Notes: generated by a model not told the origin, from the letters alone. A stretch of DNA of 64,000 bases from Colwellia psychrerythraea (GCF_000764225.1 NZ_JQED01000003.1:310001-374000); one strand, 5' to 3'; counted from the first letter of the stretch, positions 37,242 to 47,123 are shown. Translations and numbers: made by a program.

Positions 37242-38948
37242 TTAATTTAAGCCTTGCTGATCTTGCCAAGCTTTTTGATGTAATTGATAAATAGTGTGGC
37301 TGCCTAAAATATTAATACCGATATTCTCTTTGTTCTGATAAAAATTATTAGGGAAAATGAAAGCAGCTTTTAATATAGCTAAATTTAACCATTGATGCGC
37401 AATTGGTAGTTCAGTTAGCTTATTTAGTCTTGTTAACGGACTGGCACCACTTTTAGAAGCAATGGTCCAACCCCATTCACCAAAGCTGGGCACGTTATCG
37501 TGATATTGCTCCACATGAGAGAATTTCGCTGCAGTTAAAGTATTACCAATAGCAATAAAAGAGTCTTTAGCATGATAGGGACTCGTTGATTGGATAGCGA
37601 TCAGTCCATCCCCTGCTAGCAACAATTTAAGCCGAGCATAAAAATTTACTGAATAGAGCTTATTCAAATCAGGGTGGCTTGGGTCTGGCAAGTCAACAAT
37701 AATAGCATCGAAGGATTGCTGGTCTTTTACTAATTCATTGATGGCAATAAAGGCATCAGCGCGATGAATTGTGACACGCTTATCTTGCAAACTATTTTTA
37801 TTTAACTGGATAAGTTGCCGTGCTAAACGCGGATTAACTTGCTCTTTTGGCTGTCTAAAAATATCAATTAGCTCACTGTCTAAATCAATTAATGTCACGC
37901 TTTTAGGATTATATTTTAAAACATCCCTTAGTGCTAAACCATCACCGCCACCAATAATTAACACTTTTTCATGCCGTGCCGAGCCTGCCATGACAGGAGC
38001 AACGAGGTAATCATGGTAAATATGTTCATCAATCGAAGAAAACTGTAAGCGACCATTTAAATAAAAATTTATGATATTGTCTTGTTCAAGACCCATGTGC
38101 CTTTCAGTAAAGGTTAGTTGTTGATAGCGTGTTTTATCGGTGTGAACCACTTTATCAAGGTAAAGTAGGCTATTCATTTGGTTAAGCCATTGATTACCAT
38201 AACTAAACATAAGAATAATGATGACAGCTAAAGAACAGTGCAAACCAACAAAGGTTTTTCGCCAATTAAGATGCTGCCAATAACGAAGGATAAAAAAAGT
38301 GCCTGCGACTAGGTTTAAACTTGCAGTAAGTGCTGCGGCTTTGCTGATGTCTATACTCAGTAAAAACACAACCCAAATTGCTGCGCCAATACCTGCTCCA
38401 ATATAATCTGCTCCATAGATAGTACCTAAATTATTGGCTAGGTGCTGCTGATGTATTTTCTCTCGAATTTGAGCAATTAAAGGGATTTCCATGCCAATAA
38501 AAAAACCGAGTAATATGCCGAAGAAGTAAGGGCTATTAAACGCCAACCAACTTAACTCTTTAAAAAGTCCTCCTTGTGGTTTCATATCTGGGGGCAGTGA
38601 TAACATATCAGCAATCAGTTGAGGAAACATTTGTGTGATAGCAATTAGGCCGCCAATGATCAAAATGGCAGAGCTGCCTAATAAAGCAATAATAAGTTCA
38701 AGCCAAACAAAACCATTAAAAGCACAACGTACTTTTCGTGCAGCAAAAGCACCTAGACCCATTGAGACTATCATTAAGCCAATCATAGTATAGATAGTAC
38801 TCTCCATCACACCCAGCACTCGACCGGCATAGTGAGATAGTAAGTACTCATAAATAAGTCCACAACCTGCTAATACAGCCATAGTAAGAATGAGTAAGAT
38901 ATCGTCTAGCAGGTGAGACTTCTCTTTAGGTAAAGTGTTTTGTGGCAT
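37242..38948 (-). CDS. Membrane-fused spermidine-synthase-like protein
   Basis: 568 residues. The N-terminal 240 hold about seven membrane helices (ILTMAVLAGCGLIYEYLLSHYAG, MIGLMIVSMGLGAFAARK, FFGILLGFFIGMEIPLI, YIGAGIGAAIWVVFLL and others). The C-terminal part is a spermidine-synthase/methyltransferase fold with VLIIGGGDGLALRDVLKY, VTLIDLDSELI, VTIHRADAF and IIVDLPDPSHPD. It would transfer an aminopropyl group or act on a related substrate at the membrane. A soluble SpeE lacks the membrane part. This membrane form occurs with PspA and DUF350 genes elsewhere, as here. The substrate is unknown. Confidence 0.85.
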   Translation of the reverse strand: MPQNTLPKEKSHLLDDILLILTMAVLAGCGLIYEYLLSHYAGRVLGVMESTIYTMIGLMIVSMGLGAFAARKVRCAFNGFVWLELIIALLGSSAILIIGGLIAITQMFPQLIADMLSLPPDMKPQGGLFKELSWLAFNSPYFFGILLGFFIGMEIPLIAQIREKIHQQHLANNLGTIYGADYIGAGIGAAIWVVFLLSIDISKAAALTASLNLVAGTFFILRYWQHLNWRKTFVGLHCSLAVIIILMFSYGNQWLNQMNSLLYLDKVVHTDKTRYQQLTFTERHMGLEQDNIINFYLNGRLQFSSIDEHIYHDYLVAPVMAGSARHEKVLIIGGGDGLALRDVLKYNPKSVTLIDLDSELIDIFRQPKEQVNPRLARQLIQLNKNSLQDKRVTIHRADAFIAINELVKDQQSFDAIIVDLPDPSHPDLNKLYSVNFYARLKLLLAGDGLIAIQSTSPYHAKDSFIAIGNTLTAAKFSHVEQYHDNVPSFGEWGWTIASKSGASPLTRLNKLTELPIAHQWLNLAILKAAFIFPNNFYQNKENIGINILGSHTIYQLHQKAWQDQQGLN

Positions 38949-39062
38949 AAGTATTAGTAATTAGTTAAATAGCTAAAGGTGAGATTCTATGGAGGTTAGA
39001 AGGTTTACAATGATTCTCACCACCAGCGCTAGTAAACACTATGGTGGTGAGTTTGTTCTGTA

Positions 39063-39965
39063 TTAGGCCATCAGGGCTGTTAAGATTAAAGCTATTGCGA
39101 TGCTTGTTGCCATCTCAATGCTGGCAACACCTATGTTATGTTGTTGATCAACTTCTTCTACTAAGTTGATTCCCCAAAGTACAATGCGCTTAGCGATTGC
39201 TGTAAGCAGTGCAACAAGTAAAGTCATGCCTATGCCAAAAACTAACCAACCCAATAAATTAACGACCAATGTTTCAGGGCTATAGGTTAAGAAGTGACTT
39301 GCAGCAGTTACCGCTAAAGCCGTGCTGATGACTTGGCCACTATAACGAATAGCTAAAGCAAGTTGACCATTACTTAATGCCTCTTGTAAGCAATCTTCTT
39401 GATTGTTTTTAGCATATTGTTGTTCGCGAAGCCGCGTGACTATGACTAACATGGTTTGTGCTACAAAAAAGCCACTCGTGATAGCAATAAAGGTGCTTAA
39501 ATCTAGCCCATCGACCCATAATAATACAGCACGGATAATTATCGCTGTTGCAACAGCCCCTGCAGCATCAATAATGCCTATGGTCAAATTTTTCTCTATG
39601 ATGAGTGCATTTTTATCTAAGTGTTGCAATGCTATTTTATCATGGATTATACGGCCTACTTTAATCAGTACTAAGCCATAGCCGCCGTATGCTAGCATGC
39701 CAATAACCTCCATCATGTAACTACTTGCGGCTTCGCCAGTTATTGCGCCCGTCAGTACAATACCTAAAGCTAAGACGCTACCAGCAACGCTGATGCCAAA
39801 AGCGAAATTATCTTCTTTGGCTAACTCTTGAGTACTATTGACTTTGGCACTAAGCCCTGAAAGGAATCGCATAGCCCCTAATAACAATATGGCTATCGAA
39901 ACATCAATGGCCAAATAAACGAGTAAGTCTTGATTAACACCAGCGAGTTCGATGAATGAGTTCAT
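39063..39965 (-). CDS. DUF350 (YjfL-like) membrane protein, duplicated
   Basis: 300 residues with about eight membrane helices arranged as two similar halves (about 15-140 and 150-300). Each half contains a helix of the type FGISVAGSVLALGIVLTGA and a Gly-rich LAYGGYGLVLI or LLGWLVFGIGMTLLV, characteristic of DUF350. E. coli YjfL has a single copy. The function is unknown. It lies 31 bp after the lipoprotein gene and 114 bp before the spermidine-synthase-like gene, on the same strand. Confidence 0.82.
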   Translation of the reverse strand: MNSFIELAGVNQDLLVYLAIDVSIAILLLGAMRFLSGLSAKVNSTQELAKEDNFAFGISVAGSVLALGIVLTGAITGEAASSYMMEVIGMLAYGGYGLVLIKVGRIIHDKIALQHLDKNALIIEKNLTIGIIDAAGAVATAIIIRAVLLWVDGLDLSTFIAITSGFFVAQTMLVIVTRLREQQYAKNNQEDCLQEALSNGQLALAIRYSGQVISTALAVTAASHFLTYSPETLVVNLLGWLVFGIGMTLLVALLTAIAKRIVLWGINLVEEVDQQHNIGVASIEMATSIAIALILTALMA

Positions 39966-39996
39966 AATTTTACTGTTCCTATTCTTTATTTATTCA

Positions 39997-40986
39997 TTAC
40001 TTCCCGCGTCTAAAACCGCGTGATGTATTGGTGTTTGAGTTTCTAAAACTAGAGTTTTTACTTTTAGATTTACTGGCGTAACTGCTTTTCTTCACACTAT
40101 TACTGCGAAAGCGATTGGCACTGGTTTGCGCTGTTTTACTTTGGCTTGATAAGCTTGAAGAGCCAGCTCGGTTTTTACTGTAAGGACTGGTAAATTTTTG
40201 CCCGCGGTTACTAAAAGATTTTTTAGTGCGTGTATCAAGCGAAGTCTGCTTTTTTAATTGACTAGGTGAGCTGTAACGTGTTCTACCGTAATCATTGTAA
40301 TAACTATAATTACGTTGCCTTCCCCAATCATTATAATAGGTACGTCGACCAAACATATCTCCCATCAATGCGTACATGCCATACCAAGCCCAAAAAGACA
40401 TACCATTGCTACCCGTTTGCCAGCTACCATAATTGGGGTTACCAATTAATTGCTCACCGGTGCCAAAGTCTTGAGCATTGTTAGCTTGCTGGCTTTGTGA
40501 TTTTGATAATGAGTTAATGCGTGGCAGTTGTCCGTCAGACATATCAGCTAAGACATTGAGTGGATCGCTTAATGCGTCAGAGTAAAGTACAGGATCTGCT
40601 GCTTGGTAAATATTGAGTAATTCATTATAAAGCGCTTGGGAAGAGTCAAACATTTGTGGCTGATTCTTTGCTGTATTAACCCTATCTAAGAGCGCTTTAT
40701 ACATAGGGCCATCTGTAGAAGCATCTTTACGAAACTCCGTGATCAAAGGGGCTAAGTTTGACTTGTTAGCCATAACTGTATCAGCATATTGCTTGATTAA
40801 AGTCGCATTACGAACCTGACCATTGTTTAAGGCATCGCCCAACTGTTCAACTCTTTGCTCAGTTATGGGTAATTGTTGTTCGATTTGCTCTTTTACAGGG
40901 TCACCACAACCAACTAAACTAAGCGTGGTAATTATGATCAAGAGCAATAAAAAAGGTGTTTTTAGTAAGCGCATTTCTGCCATCAT
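39997..40986 (-). CDS. Lipoprotein with Ser/Arg/Lys-rich tail, first gene of DUF350 operon
   Basis: 329 residues. A lipoprotein signal ends LSLVGC (Cys27). The N-terminal third after it is helical (PVKEQIEQQLPITEQRVEQLGDAL). A Trp/Gly/Tyr-rich section follows (SFWAWYGMYALMGDMFGRRTYYNDWGRQRNYSYYNDYGR), then a low-complexity basic tail (from about 235) of Ser, Lys, Arg, Asn. No family recognised. Three ATGs compete; AAGGAG abuts the first, so the one at 40974 is a reasonable alternative start. The promoter carries a copy of the palindrome seen at yjfI, tying this group to the same control. Confidence 0.7.
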   Translation of the reverse strand: MMAEMRLLKTPFLLLLIIITTLSLVGCGDPVKEQIEQQLPITEQRVEQLGDALNNGQVRNATLIKQYADTVMANKSNLAPLITEFRKDASTDGPMYKALLDRVNTAKNQPQMFDSSQALYNELLNIYQAADPVLYSDALSDPLNVLADMSDGQLPRINSLSKSQSQQANNAQDFGTGEQLIGNPNYGSWQTGSNGMSFWAWYGMYALMGDMFGRRTYYNDWGRQRNYSYYNDYGRTRYSSPSQLKKQTSLDTRTKKSFSNRGQKFTSPYSKNRAGSSSLSSQSKTAQTSANRFRSNSVKKSSYASKSKSKNSSFRNSNTNTSRGFRRGK

Positions 40987-41068
40987 CTCCTTAAAAATGC
41001 TATGTTATCGTAATAGTGAATAAATATTACCGATAAATCATAGACAAGTGTCAATTAATACCATTAAC

Positions 41069-41081
41069 GACATATTATGTC
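41069..41081 (-). promoter_or_regulatory. Palindromic operator upstream of the lipoprotein-DUF350 group
   Basis: GACATATTATGTC, identical to the upstream copy at yjfI. On the minus strand TAGACA (overlapping it) is followed after 17 bp by TATTAA, so operator and -35 overlap just as at yjfI. It is also 33 bp from the divergent glnE start. Confidence 0.6.
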
Positions 41082-41113
41082 TATAGCAACGCTTGCTTAT
41101 ATAAGGAATTCTT

Positions 41114-43975
41114 GTGACGTTATCTTTTTCTCCACTTTTACATGAACAACAACAAACTAGTTGGCAACAATTTATTGATCAGCATGCTAATGTCTGTAAT
41201 GAGTTAACCCAAGTTCAGCTCACTAGATTCAAGCAAGCAATAGCTTTGAGTGACTTTATCTTGAAGAGTGCAATACAAGCACCAGATCTCGTCATTGAAC
41301 TTTTTAAGACACAAAGTGAAGAAGTTTTGCCTGATTATAAACGTCTATTGGCTAAGCAGTTATCTTCTTGTACTGATGAAGCTCAACTCCATCGACTTCT
41401 TAGGCGCTTTCGCTTGCAACAAATGGTGAAGATCGCGCTTGATGACTTAGTGTTTGGTATCAGTTTAGAGATCTCATTAGCCAGGTTATCCTCATTAGCA
41501 GATGAACTAATTTTAGCAAGTTTACAATGGCTTACTGATTTTTGTCAGCAGAAGTGGGGTACTCCGACCAATGAGCAAGGGGAACATCAAGTTTTACTCG
41601 TTTATGGTATGGGGAAACTTGGTGGCAAGGAGCTAAACTTTTCTTCTGACATAGATTTAATCTTTACCTATCCTGAAAGTGGAGAAACCATAGGTTGTCG
41701 ACGTAGTATTGATAACCAGCAATTCTTTATACGTTTAGCACAAAAACTCATTGCCTCATTGCATCAAGTAACCAGTGATGGTTTTGTTTATCGTGTAGAT
41801 ATGCGATTACGCCCTTTTGGTGATAGCGGTCCACTGGTTCTCACATTTAATGCTATGGAAGATTATTACCAAGAACAGGGCCGTGATTGGGAACGCTATG
41901 CCATGTTGAAAGCCAGAGTGATAGGTGAATCTAAATACCATGAGCAATTATCAAGCATGCTCAGACCTTTTGTTTACCGTCGTTATATCGATTTTAGTGT
42001 GATTGATAGTTTGCGTCGTATGAAAATGATGATTGCGCAAGAGGTTCGCCGTAAACAATTAATTAATAATATTAAACTTGGCGCTGGCGGTATTCGTGAA
42101 ATTGAATTTATCGTACAAGTTTTTCAATTAATCCGCGGTGGGCGGGTGAAAGAACTTCAGCAGCGCAGTTTATTAATGGTATTGCCAAAATTGGTTGAGT
42201 CTGGGGAAATTAATGCAGCAAATAAAGAAGTGTTGGAAAACGCTTACCTTTTTTTGCGACGAGTAGAAAATATCATTCAAGCATTAGCAGACAAACAAAC
42301 ACAAACGCTACCAGACAGAGAAATTGATCAACAAAGACTATTAGCGGTACTTGCTATTAAAACGTGGCCAGAATTTTTGACCATCTTAGCGACGCATATG
42401 GACGGTGTACACCAAGAGTTTGATCAGCTTATTGGCTTGGATAGTCCTAACCATCAAGCAGCTGATGAGCACTGGGTAACGCTTTGGCACAGTCGTTGGA
42501 GTGATGAAGAGTCTATTGCGTGGTTAGAACAAGAAGCACAAACTTGGCAAAGTGAAAAGGTTTGGCAAATATTGCATGACTTTAGAGAAGATACCTCTAA
42601 GCGCAGTCTAGGTAACAGAGGTCGTCAGGTTTTAGATAAATTGATCCCGCTGTTGTTATGTCGATTACAGACAAATGAAATGGCAGAGCAAGTTATACCC
42701 AGAGTCTTACAAGTTTTTAGTAAAATAGTGACTCGTACCGCTTATCTCGAGTTGCTCTTTGAAAATGAAGGCGCGTTAAAACAACTTATTCACTTATGCC
42801 AAGCAAGTAGTTGGGTAACTGATTATATTGCCAAATACCCCATTTTGCTTGATGAGCTTATTGATCCAAAGTTACTACATAACCCACCGCAACTTTCATC
42901 TTATGCGGTTGAATTACGTGAGCGAATGTTAAGAATTCCAGAGGAAGATCTTGAAGCACAGATGGAAGCTCTACGTCAGTTTAAACAATCTCAGCAATTA
43001 CGTATTGCTGCTGCTGAAATAGCGGATGTCTTACCTGTAGCAAAAATCAGCGAACATTTAACATCCTTGGCTGAAGCTATTGTGGAAGAAGTGATAAATC
43101 TGGCATGGCAGCAGGTTAGTGAGCGTTTTGGTGTACCAACTTCGTGCTTAGACGGTAAAAAAGAAAAAGGTTTTGGGGTTATTGCATACGGTAAGACGGG
43201 TGGGGTCGAGTTAGGTTACAGCTCAGATTTAGATCTTGTCTTTGTCCATCATAGTGAGGCAAATGAAGATACCACGGGAAGGGCTGATGGCAGTAAAGTC
43301 ATTCCAGCAAGCCAATTTTATATGAAATTAGCCCAGCGAATTATGCATATATTCAATACCCGCATGAATAGCGGCATACTATATGAGTTAGATATGCGTT
43401 TAAGACCTTCAGGTAACTCTGGTTTATTGGTTGTACATTTAAAAACGTTTGCCCAGTATCAACATGAAGATGCTTGGACATGGGAGCATCAAGCGTTAGT
43501 TAGAGCCAGAATGATTTTTGGTAATGATGAGCTTAAGCAGCAGTACCTGAATGTAAGGCAGGATGTTTTGTCAAAACCTAGAGAACTTATCGAGCTTAAA
43601 AACGATATTGTAACTATGCGAGAAAAAATGCGTAATCACCTTGATAAATCAACTGAATCACTTTTTGATATTAAGCAAGGTGAGGGAGGTCTAGTTGATA
43701 TTGAGTTTCTTGCGCAGTTTTTGGTACTTGCTAATGCTAATCAGTATAGAGAATTGATGCTTGTTTGTGATAATTTGGGTATCTTTAAAGCCTTATTGAA
43801 GTTGGGGTTACTTGAAAAAGCAAAACAACAGCAATTAAGTAATATGTATCAAAAATTAAGGGCATTAGGGCACCAAGCGGCAATGCAAAATGCTGGGCAA
43901 TTAATTGATCTTCAAAAAGTAGCAGGGCAGGGCGATATTGAAAGTATTTGGAAAAAACACTTGCTTGATAGCTAA
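41114..43975 (+). CDS. glnE: Glutamine synthetase adenylyltransferase/deadenylylase
   Basis: 953 residues, full length. Two nucleotidyltransferase domains are visible, GGKELNFSSDIDLIF (about 178-192) for deadenylylation and GGVELGYSSDLDLVF (about 697-711) for adenylylation, each followed by helical linkers (LGAGGIREIEFIVQ; QGEGGLVDIEFLAQ). It sets glutamine synthetase activity by adding or removing AMP under PII control. It starts with GTG preceded by AAGGAA. The gene is divergent from the PspA-linked locus. Confidence 0.95.
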   Translation: MTLSFSPLLHEQQQTSWQQFIDQHANVCNELTQVQLTRFKQAIALSDFILKSAIQAPDLVIELFKTQSEEVLPDYKRLLAKQLSSCTDEAQLHRLLRRFRLQQMVKIALDDLVFGISLEISLARLSSLADELILASLQWLTDFCQQKWGTPTNEQGEHQVLLVYGMGKLGGKELNFSSDIDLIFTYPESGETIGCRRSIDNQQFFIRLAQKLIASLHQVTSDGFVYRVDMRLRPFGDSGPLVLTFNAMEDYYQEQGRDWERYAMLKARVIGESKYHEQLSSMLRPFVYRRYIDFSVIDSLRRMKMMIAQEVRRKQLINNIKLGAGGIREIEFIVQVFQLIRGGRVKELQQRSLLMVLPKLVESGEINAANKEVLENAYLFLRRVENIIQALADKQTQTLPDREIDQQRLLAVLAIKTWPEFLTILATHMDGVHQEFDQLIGLDSPNHQAADEHWVTLWHSRWSDEESIAWLEQEAQTWQSEKVWQILHDFREDTSKRSLGNRGRQVLDKLIPLLLCRLQTNEMAEQVIPRVLQVFSKIVTRTAYLELLFENEGALKQLIHLCQASSWVTDYIAKYPILLDELIDPKLLHNPPQLSSYAVELRERMLRIPEEDLEAQMEALRQFKQSQQLRIAAAEIADVLPVAKISEHLTSLAEAIVEEVINLAWQQVSERFGVPTSCLDGKKEKGFGVIAYGKTGGVELGYSSDLDLVFVHHSEANEDTTGRADGSKVIPASQFYMKLAQRIMHIFNTRMNSGILYELDMRLRPSGNSGLLVVHLKTFAQYQHEDAWTWEHQALVRARMIFGNDELKQQYLNVRQDVLSKPRELIELKNDIVTMREKMRNHLDKSTESLFDIKQGEGGLVDIEFLAQFLVLANANQYRELMLVCDNLGIFKALLKLGLLEKAKQQQLSNMYQKLRALGHQAAMQNAGQLIDLQKVAGQGDIESIWKKHLLDS

Positions 43976-44010
43976 AAGTGGTTATCGAATGACCCAGCTA
44001 TTAAGCTGAG

Positions 44011-44715
44011 TTAATAGGGGTTTTCACTCGCGAGTGAAATACACTCCTCATCTAAGAAAAGCTGGGGAGCACTTTCTATCACTACAATTGCGCGTTGACG
44101 GTGACAAAAGAAAATAGAAAGACCTGATTCAAAATGTCCTTCTATTGCTTTTGCTACTTGGTAAGTAGTTTGTAATATGTCTTTTTCAATACGAAATGGG
44201 TCTTTTACAACGTAGTCCCGGTTTAACCACCAAATTAACTCAATACCATCTTTTTCAGAATATTCAACTAGCTTTTGATTCAGAGTTTCTCCTTTTCTGA
44301 AAGGCCTAGATTCAATACTGCCTTGCCAGTTTTTATTATATGGACGAACGATCATTTCTCTGGCTTGTAATATCTTCGCTAAATCGCCTTTAGGGTCAGG
44401 AAGGTAAACAATGTTATTACGAATTTTAGGTCCATTGCCACCCATATCACCGTGTAAATTCGCATAAAATTTTGACAGGCCAACTGCTGCAGGATTACTT
44501 GAGCTTCTACCTTGTTGGTAAAGCGTCGTTTTACTCTCAACTTCAACCTCTTTTGGCACAGCGTCAACAACTGTTTCAGTGGTTTTTACAGTGCTATCTT
44601 CAACGTTACCTAAAGAACCATCAAGAGAAAGCAAAAAGTCTTGATTGGCAAAAAACAACCAAGCCAGTACTGCAAGAAAAACTCCTAAAATAGTATTTCG
44701 TAGCCAAAAGTTCAT
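44011..44715 (-). CDS. Membrane-anchored protein with TcpQ-like C-terminal domain
   Basis: 234 residues. One N-terminal membrane helix (ILGVFLAVLAWLFFA), a variable periplasmic region, and a C-terminal 80-residue part resembling the TcpQ/secretin-cofactor domain (GETLNQKLVEYSEKDGIELIWWLNRDYVVKDPFRI ... AKAIEGHF). Two cysteines near the end (IFFCHRQ, DEECIS) may form a disulfide. The resemblance is moderate. It stands alone between glnE and lpxL, with no pilus genes nearby. It might act in cell-envelope assembly, but no function is shown. Confidence 0.5.
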   Translation of the reverse strand: MNFWLRNTILGVFLAVLAWLFFANQDFLLSLDGSLGNVEDSTVKTTETVVDAVPKEVEVESKTTLYQQGRSSSNPAAVGLSKFYANLHGDMGGNGPKIRNNIVYLPDPKGDLAKILQAREMIVRPYNKNWQGSIESRPFRKGETLNQKLVEYSEKDGIELIWWLNRDYVVKDPFRIEKDILQTTYQVAKAIEGHFESGLSIFFCHRQRAIVVIESAPQLFLDEECISLASENPY

Positions 44716-44886
44716 TGATTAATTAATACCTTTATTATTACTGTGATTATAGGGAACCATAGTCTACTGTACGCAAAGAATAATAATTATTCAAATATTC
44801 CCTTTAAAGTTAAATGCTTAACACCCTACAAATTTGGAACGTTTAGTAAACTAATTCAATACTCATATGCCAAAATGGTGTTAATG

Positions 44887-45825
44887 TTATTTATATAAAG
44901 AGACATCGTCGGGATTAGGTCTTGTTTTAAAACGCCTATGCAGCCACATGTATTGTTCAGGTTTGCGCGATATTGCTTTTTCTAATTCTTGATTAATACG
45001 GGTAACATCCGCAATATTATCTTTGGTTGGGAAATCCTCTAATGGCGGCATAATTTCTAAAGTATAACCACTACCGTCGTCATTTCTCACTGGGATAATC
45101 ATCATAGTTTCAACATTTTTCTGTCGGGCAAAGATCAAAGTACCCGTTGTTGTTGCCGCATCTTTAACTCCAAAAAATGGTACGAAAACACTCCGGTTTC
45201 GCCCATAATCTTGATCGGGTAAGTAAATGCACGCTTCGCCATCCCTAAGTGCTTTCATCAAACCTTTAACATCACGTTTTCCTAACATGTACTTATTTGA
45301 ACGACCTCGTCCCCTGAACTGAAAGAACTCCATCAATTGATTGTTATGCGGTCGGTAAAAAACGACCATAGGATGTCCGTAGCCAACACCTCTTGCGTTC
45401 ATTTCGACACTTAAATAATGCATTGCAAGCAGTAAAACCCCATTCCCTTCTCGACGGGCTTTCTCAAGGTGCTCTAAGCCTTTTACTTTAAATTTTCGTT
45501 TTACTCGCCAATCAGGCCACCACCAGCCCATACCCGTTTCAAAGAGAGCAATGCCGGTATTTTCAAAGTTTTTTTTCAGTAATATTTGTAGTTCATCTTC
45601 ACTTTTTTCGGGAAAACATAATCTAAGGTTCGTTAAGGCCACATGTTTTCGCTTAGAGCCCAGTTTCATTAATAATCGTCCAAGCATACGTCCCATAAAC
45701 AGCTGCAGTTTGAACGGTAGCCATGAAATAGTGTAAAGAATAAAAACGCCTACCCATGTAAGCCAATATTTGGGTAATAAAAATGATAATTTAAAGTCAG
45801 GCTGTAAAACTTTATTGCTACTCAC
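44887..45825 (-). CDS. lpxL: Lipid A late acyltransferase (LpxL/HtrB family)
   Basis: 312 residues. One membrane helix (about 19-36), then the acyltransferase motif HYLSVE (His-x4-Glu) in LLAMHYLSVEMNARG, YRPHNNQLMEFF, and DQDYGRNRSVFVPFFGV, all typical of LpxL. It adds a secondary acyl chain to Kdo2-lipid A on the inner membrane. The start is GTG. LpxM or LpxP paralogues share the fold; the substrate chain length cannot be read. Confidence 0.88.
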   Translation of the reverse strand: MSSNKVLQPDFKLSFLLPKYWLTWVGVFILYTISWLPFKLQLFMGRMLGRLLMKLGSKRKHVALTNLRLCFPEKSEDELQILLKKNFENTGIALFETGMGWWWPDWRVKRKFKVKGLEHLEKARREGNGVLLLAMHYLSVEMNARGVGYGHPMVVFYRPHNNQLMEFFQFRGRGRSNKYMLGKRDVKGLMKALRDGEACIYLPDQDYGRNRSVFVPFFGVKDAATTTGTLIFARQKNVETMMIIPVRNDDGSGYTLEIMPPLEDFPTKDNIADVTRINQELEKAISRKPEQYMWLHRRFKTRPNPDDVSLYK

Positions 45826-45943
45826 AGTGTTCTCTCTGAGGAATAATTAGGTTGATGATTATACCTAAGTTACTTTTAAATAGGCAATTAACTTATTATC
45901 AGCTTTCAAGTAGAATGGGGAATATTATTTTATATACTATAAA

Positions 45944-47050
45944 TTGCTGGTCGTTATGGTGCAAAAAGAAAAAAATGTCGTCAATGAACACGAAGTTGAA
46001 TTAATCATTGGCAATTCAAATTCTAACTTTTCTGGCGTAACTTCTACTATGTTACAAGTTTTGTCCCACGAACAAAGTTTGATTAATCTACGGGTGATGG
46101 GTAAACATCATTTACCTGATGAGTCACTTTCGATTAGCTTTTGGCAAGTTGCTAGTTTAGCGAGAAAGCCACTATCTGCGGGTAAATTCAGAATTTTTCA
46201 TGCCCGTCGTGTTGATGAGATGATCCAAGCTCTTATATTAAAACATATATTTCGCGTTAAATTAAAAATTGTTTTTAGTAGTGCTGCTCAGCGTTACCGT
46301 TCGGGTTTTACATTATGGTTAACGGATAGAATGGATGCCGTGCTTGCTATGTGTAAAGCTTCAGCAAGTTATTTACACCGAAAACCTGATGCTATTATCT
46401 ATCACGGAGTTAAAACTGATGTTTACCTGCCTGCAACAGACAAAGAACAAGCGTGGCAATCGTTAGGTTTACTACCTGTTGATGCGGTTAAAGCTAAGAA
46501 AGGCATTGCGATATTGGGGCGAGTTCGTAAGCAAAAAGGCGTGCATTTATTTGTTGAGTCCTGTATTGAGACCTTAAAAGATAAGCCTGATTATACTGCG
46601 GTGATTGTTGGCTCTATATCATCAAGTAACGAAGCCTTTGTGAAGGAGTTACAAGATAAAGTTGCCCAAGCAGGCTTAAGTGAACGTATTGTTTTCGCAG
46701 GAGAACAAAACTTTGCTGACATTCCTAAAATATTTAGCAGTTTGTCATTGGTGGTTGCCTTGAGTGAAAATGAAGGTTTTGGTTTAACTATTTTAGAAGC
46801 CATGAGCAGTGGTGCAGCAGTTTTGGCTAGTGAAGCAGGGGCTTGGCCTGAAGTTGTGCGTCAAGGTGTTGATGGGTATGTCGTGCCTATTAATGATTTA
46901 ACCGCTGTTACAGAAAAAATGTCATTATTACTCGCTGATGAAGAAAAGCTCACAAAAATGGGGCGTGCTGGCCGTGAGCGAGTGTTAGAGCACTATTCAG
47001 TTGAGAGAGAAGCAAAAGAGTTGGTAACGTTTTTTAGAGGTTTGATGTAA
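45944..47050 (+). CDS. Glycosyltransferase family 4, probably LPS core
   Basis: 368 residues, GT-B fold. The C-terminal half has IAILGRVRKQKGVHLFVES, FAGEQNFADIPKIFSSLSLVVALSENEGFGLTILEAMSSGAAVLASEAGAWPEVV, the EX7E donor motif being ENEGFGLTILE. It resembles core mannosyl- or glucosyltransferases of the LpcC/RfaG type. The start at 45944 is a TTG without a clear ribosome-binding site; the ATG at 45956 is equally possible. It is divergent from lpxL, which suggests LPS. The donor is unknown. Confidence 0.82.
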   Translation: MLVVMVQKEKNVVNEHEVELIIGNSNSNFSGVTSTMLQVLSHEQSLINLRVMGKHHLPDESLSISFWQVASLARKPLSAGKFRIFHARRVDEMIQALILKHIFRVKLKIVFSSAAQRYRSGFTLWLTDRMDAVLAMCKASASYLHRKPDAIIYHGVKTDVYLPATDKEQAWQSLGLLPVDAVKAKKGIAILGRVRKQKGVHLFVESCIETLKDKPDYTAVIVGSISSSNEAFVKELQDKVAQAGLSERIVFAGEQNFADIPKIFSSLSLVVALSENEGFGLTILEAMSSGAAVLASEAGAWPEVVRQGVDGYVVPINDLTAVTEKMSLLLADEEKLTKMGRAGRERVLEHYSVEREAKELVTFFRGLM

Positions 47051-47084
47051 ATAATATAACGTTTCAGAGGGAAGTATTATAAAA

Positions 47085-47123
47085 AAATGACAAGTAACGT
47101 TGAACGCTGCTTGTCATTTTTAT
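47085..47123. terminator. Terminator between GT4 and tolC
   Basis: AAATGACAAG (47085-47094) pairs with CTTGTCATTT (47110-47119), followed by TTTA; A run on the left. Convergent genes on both sides. Confidence 0.75.
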
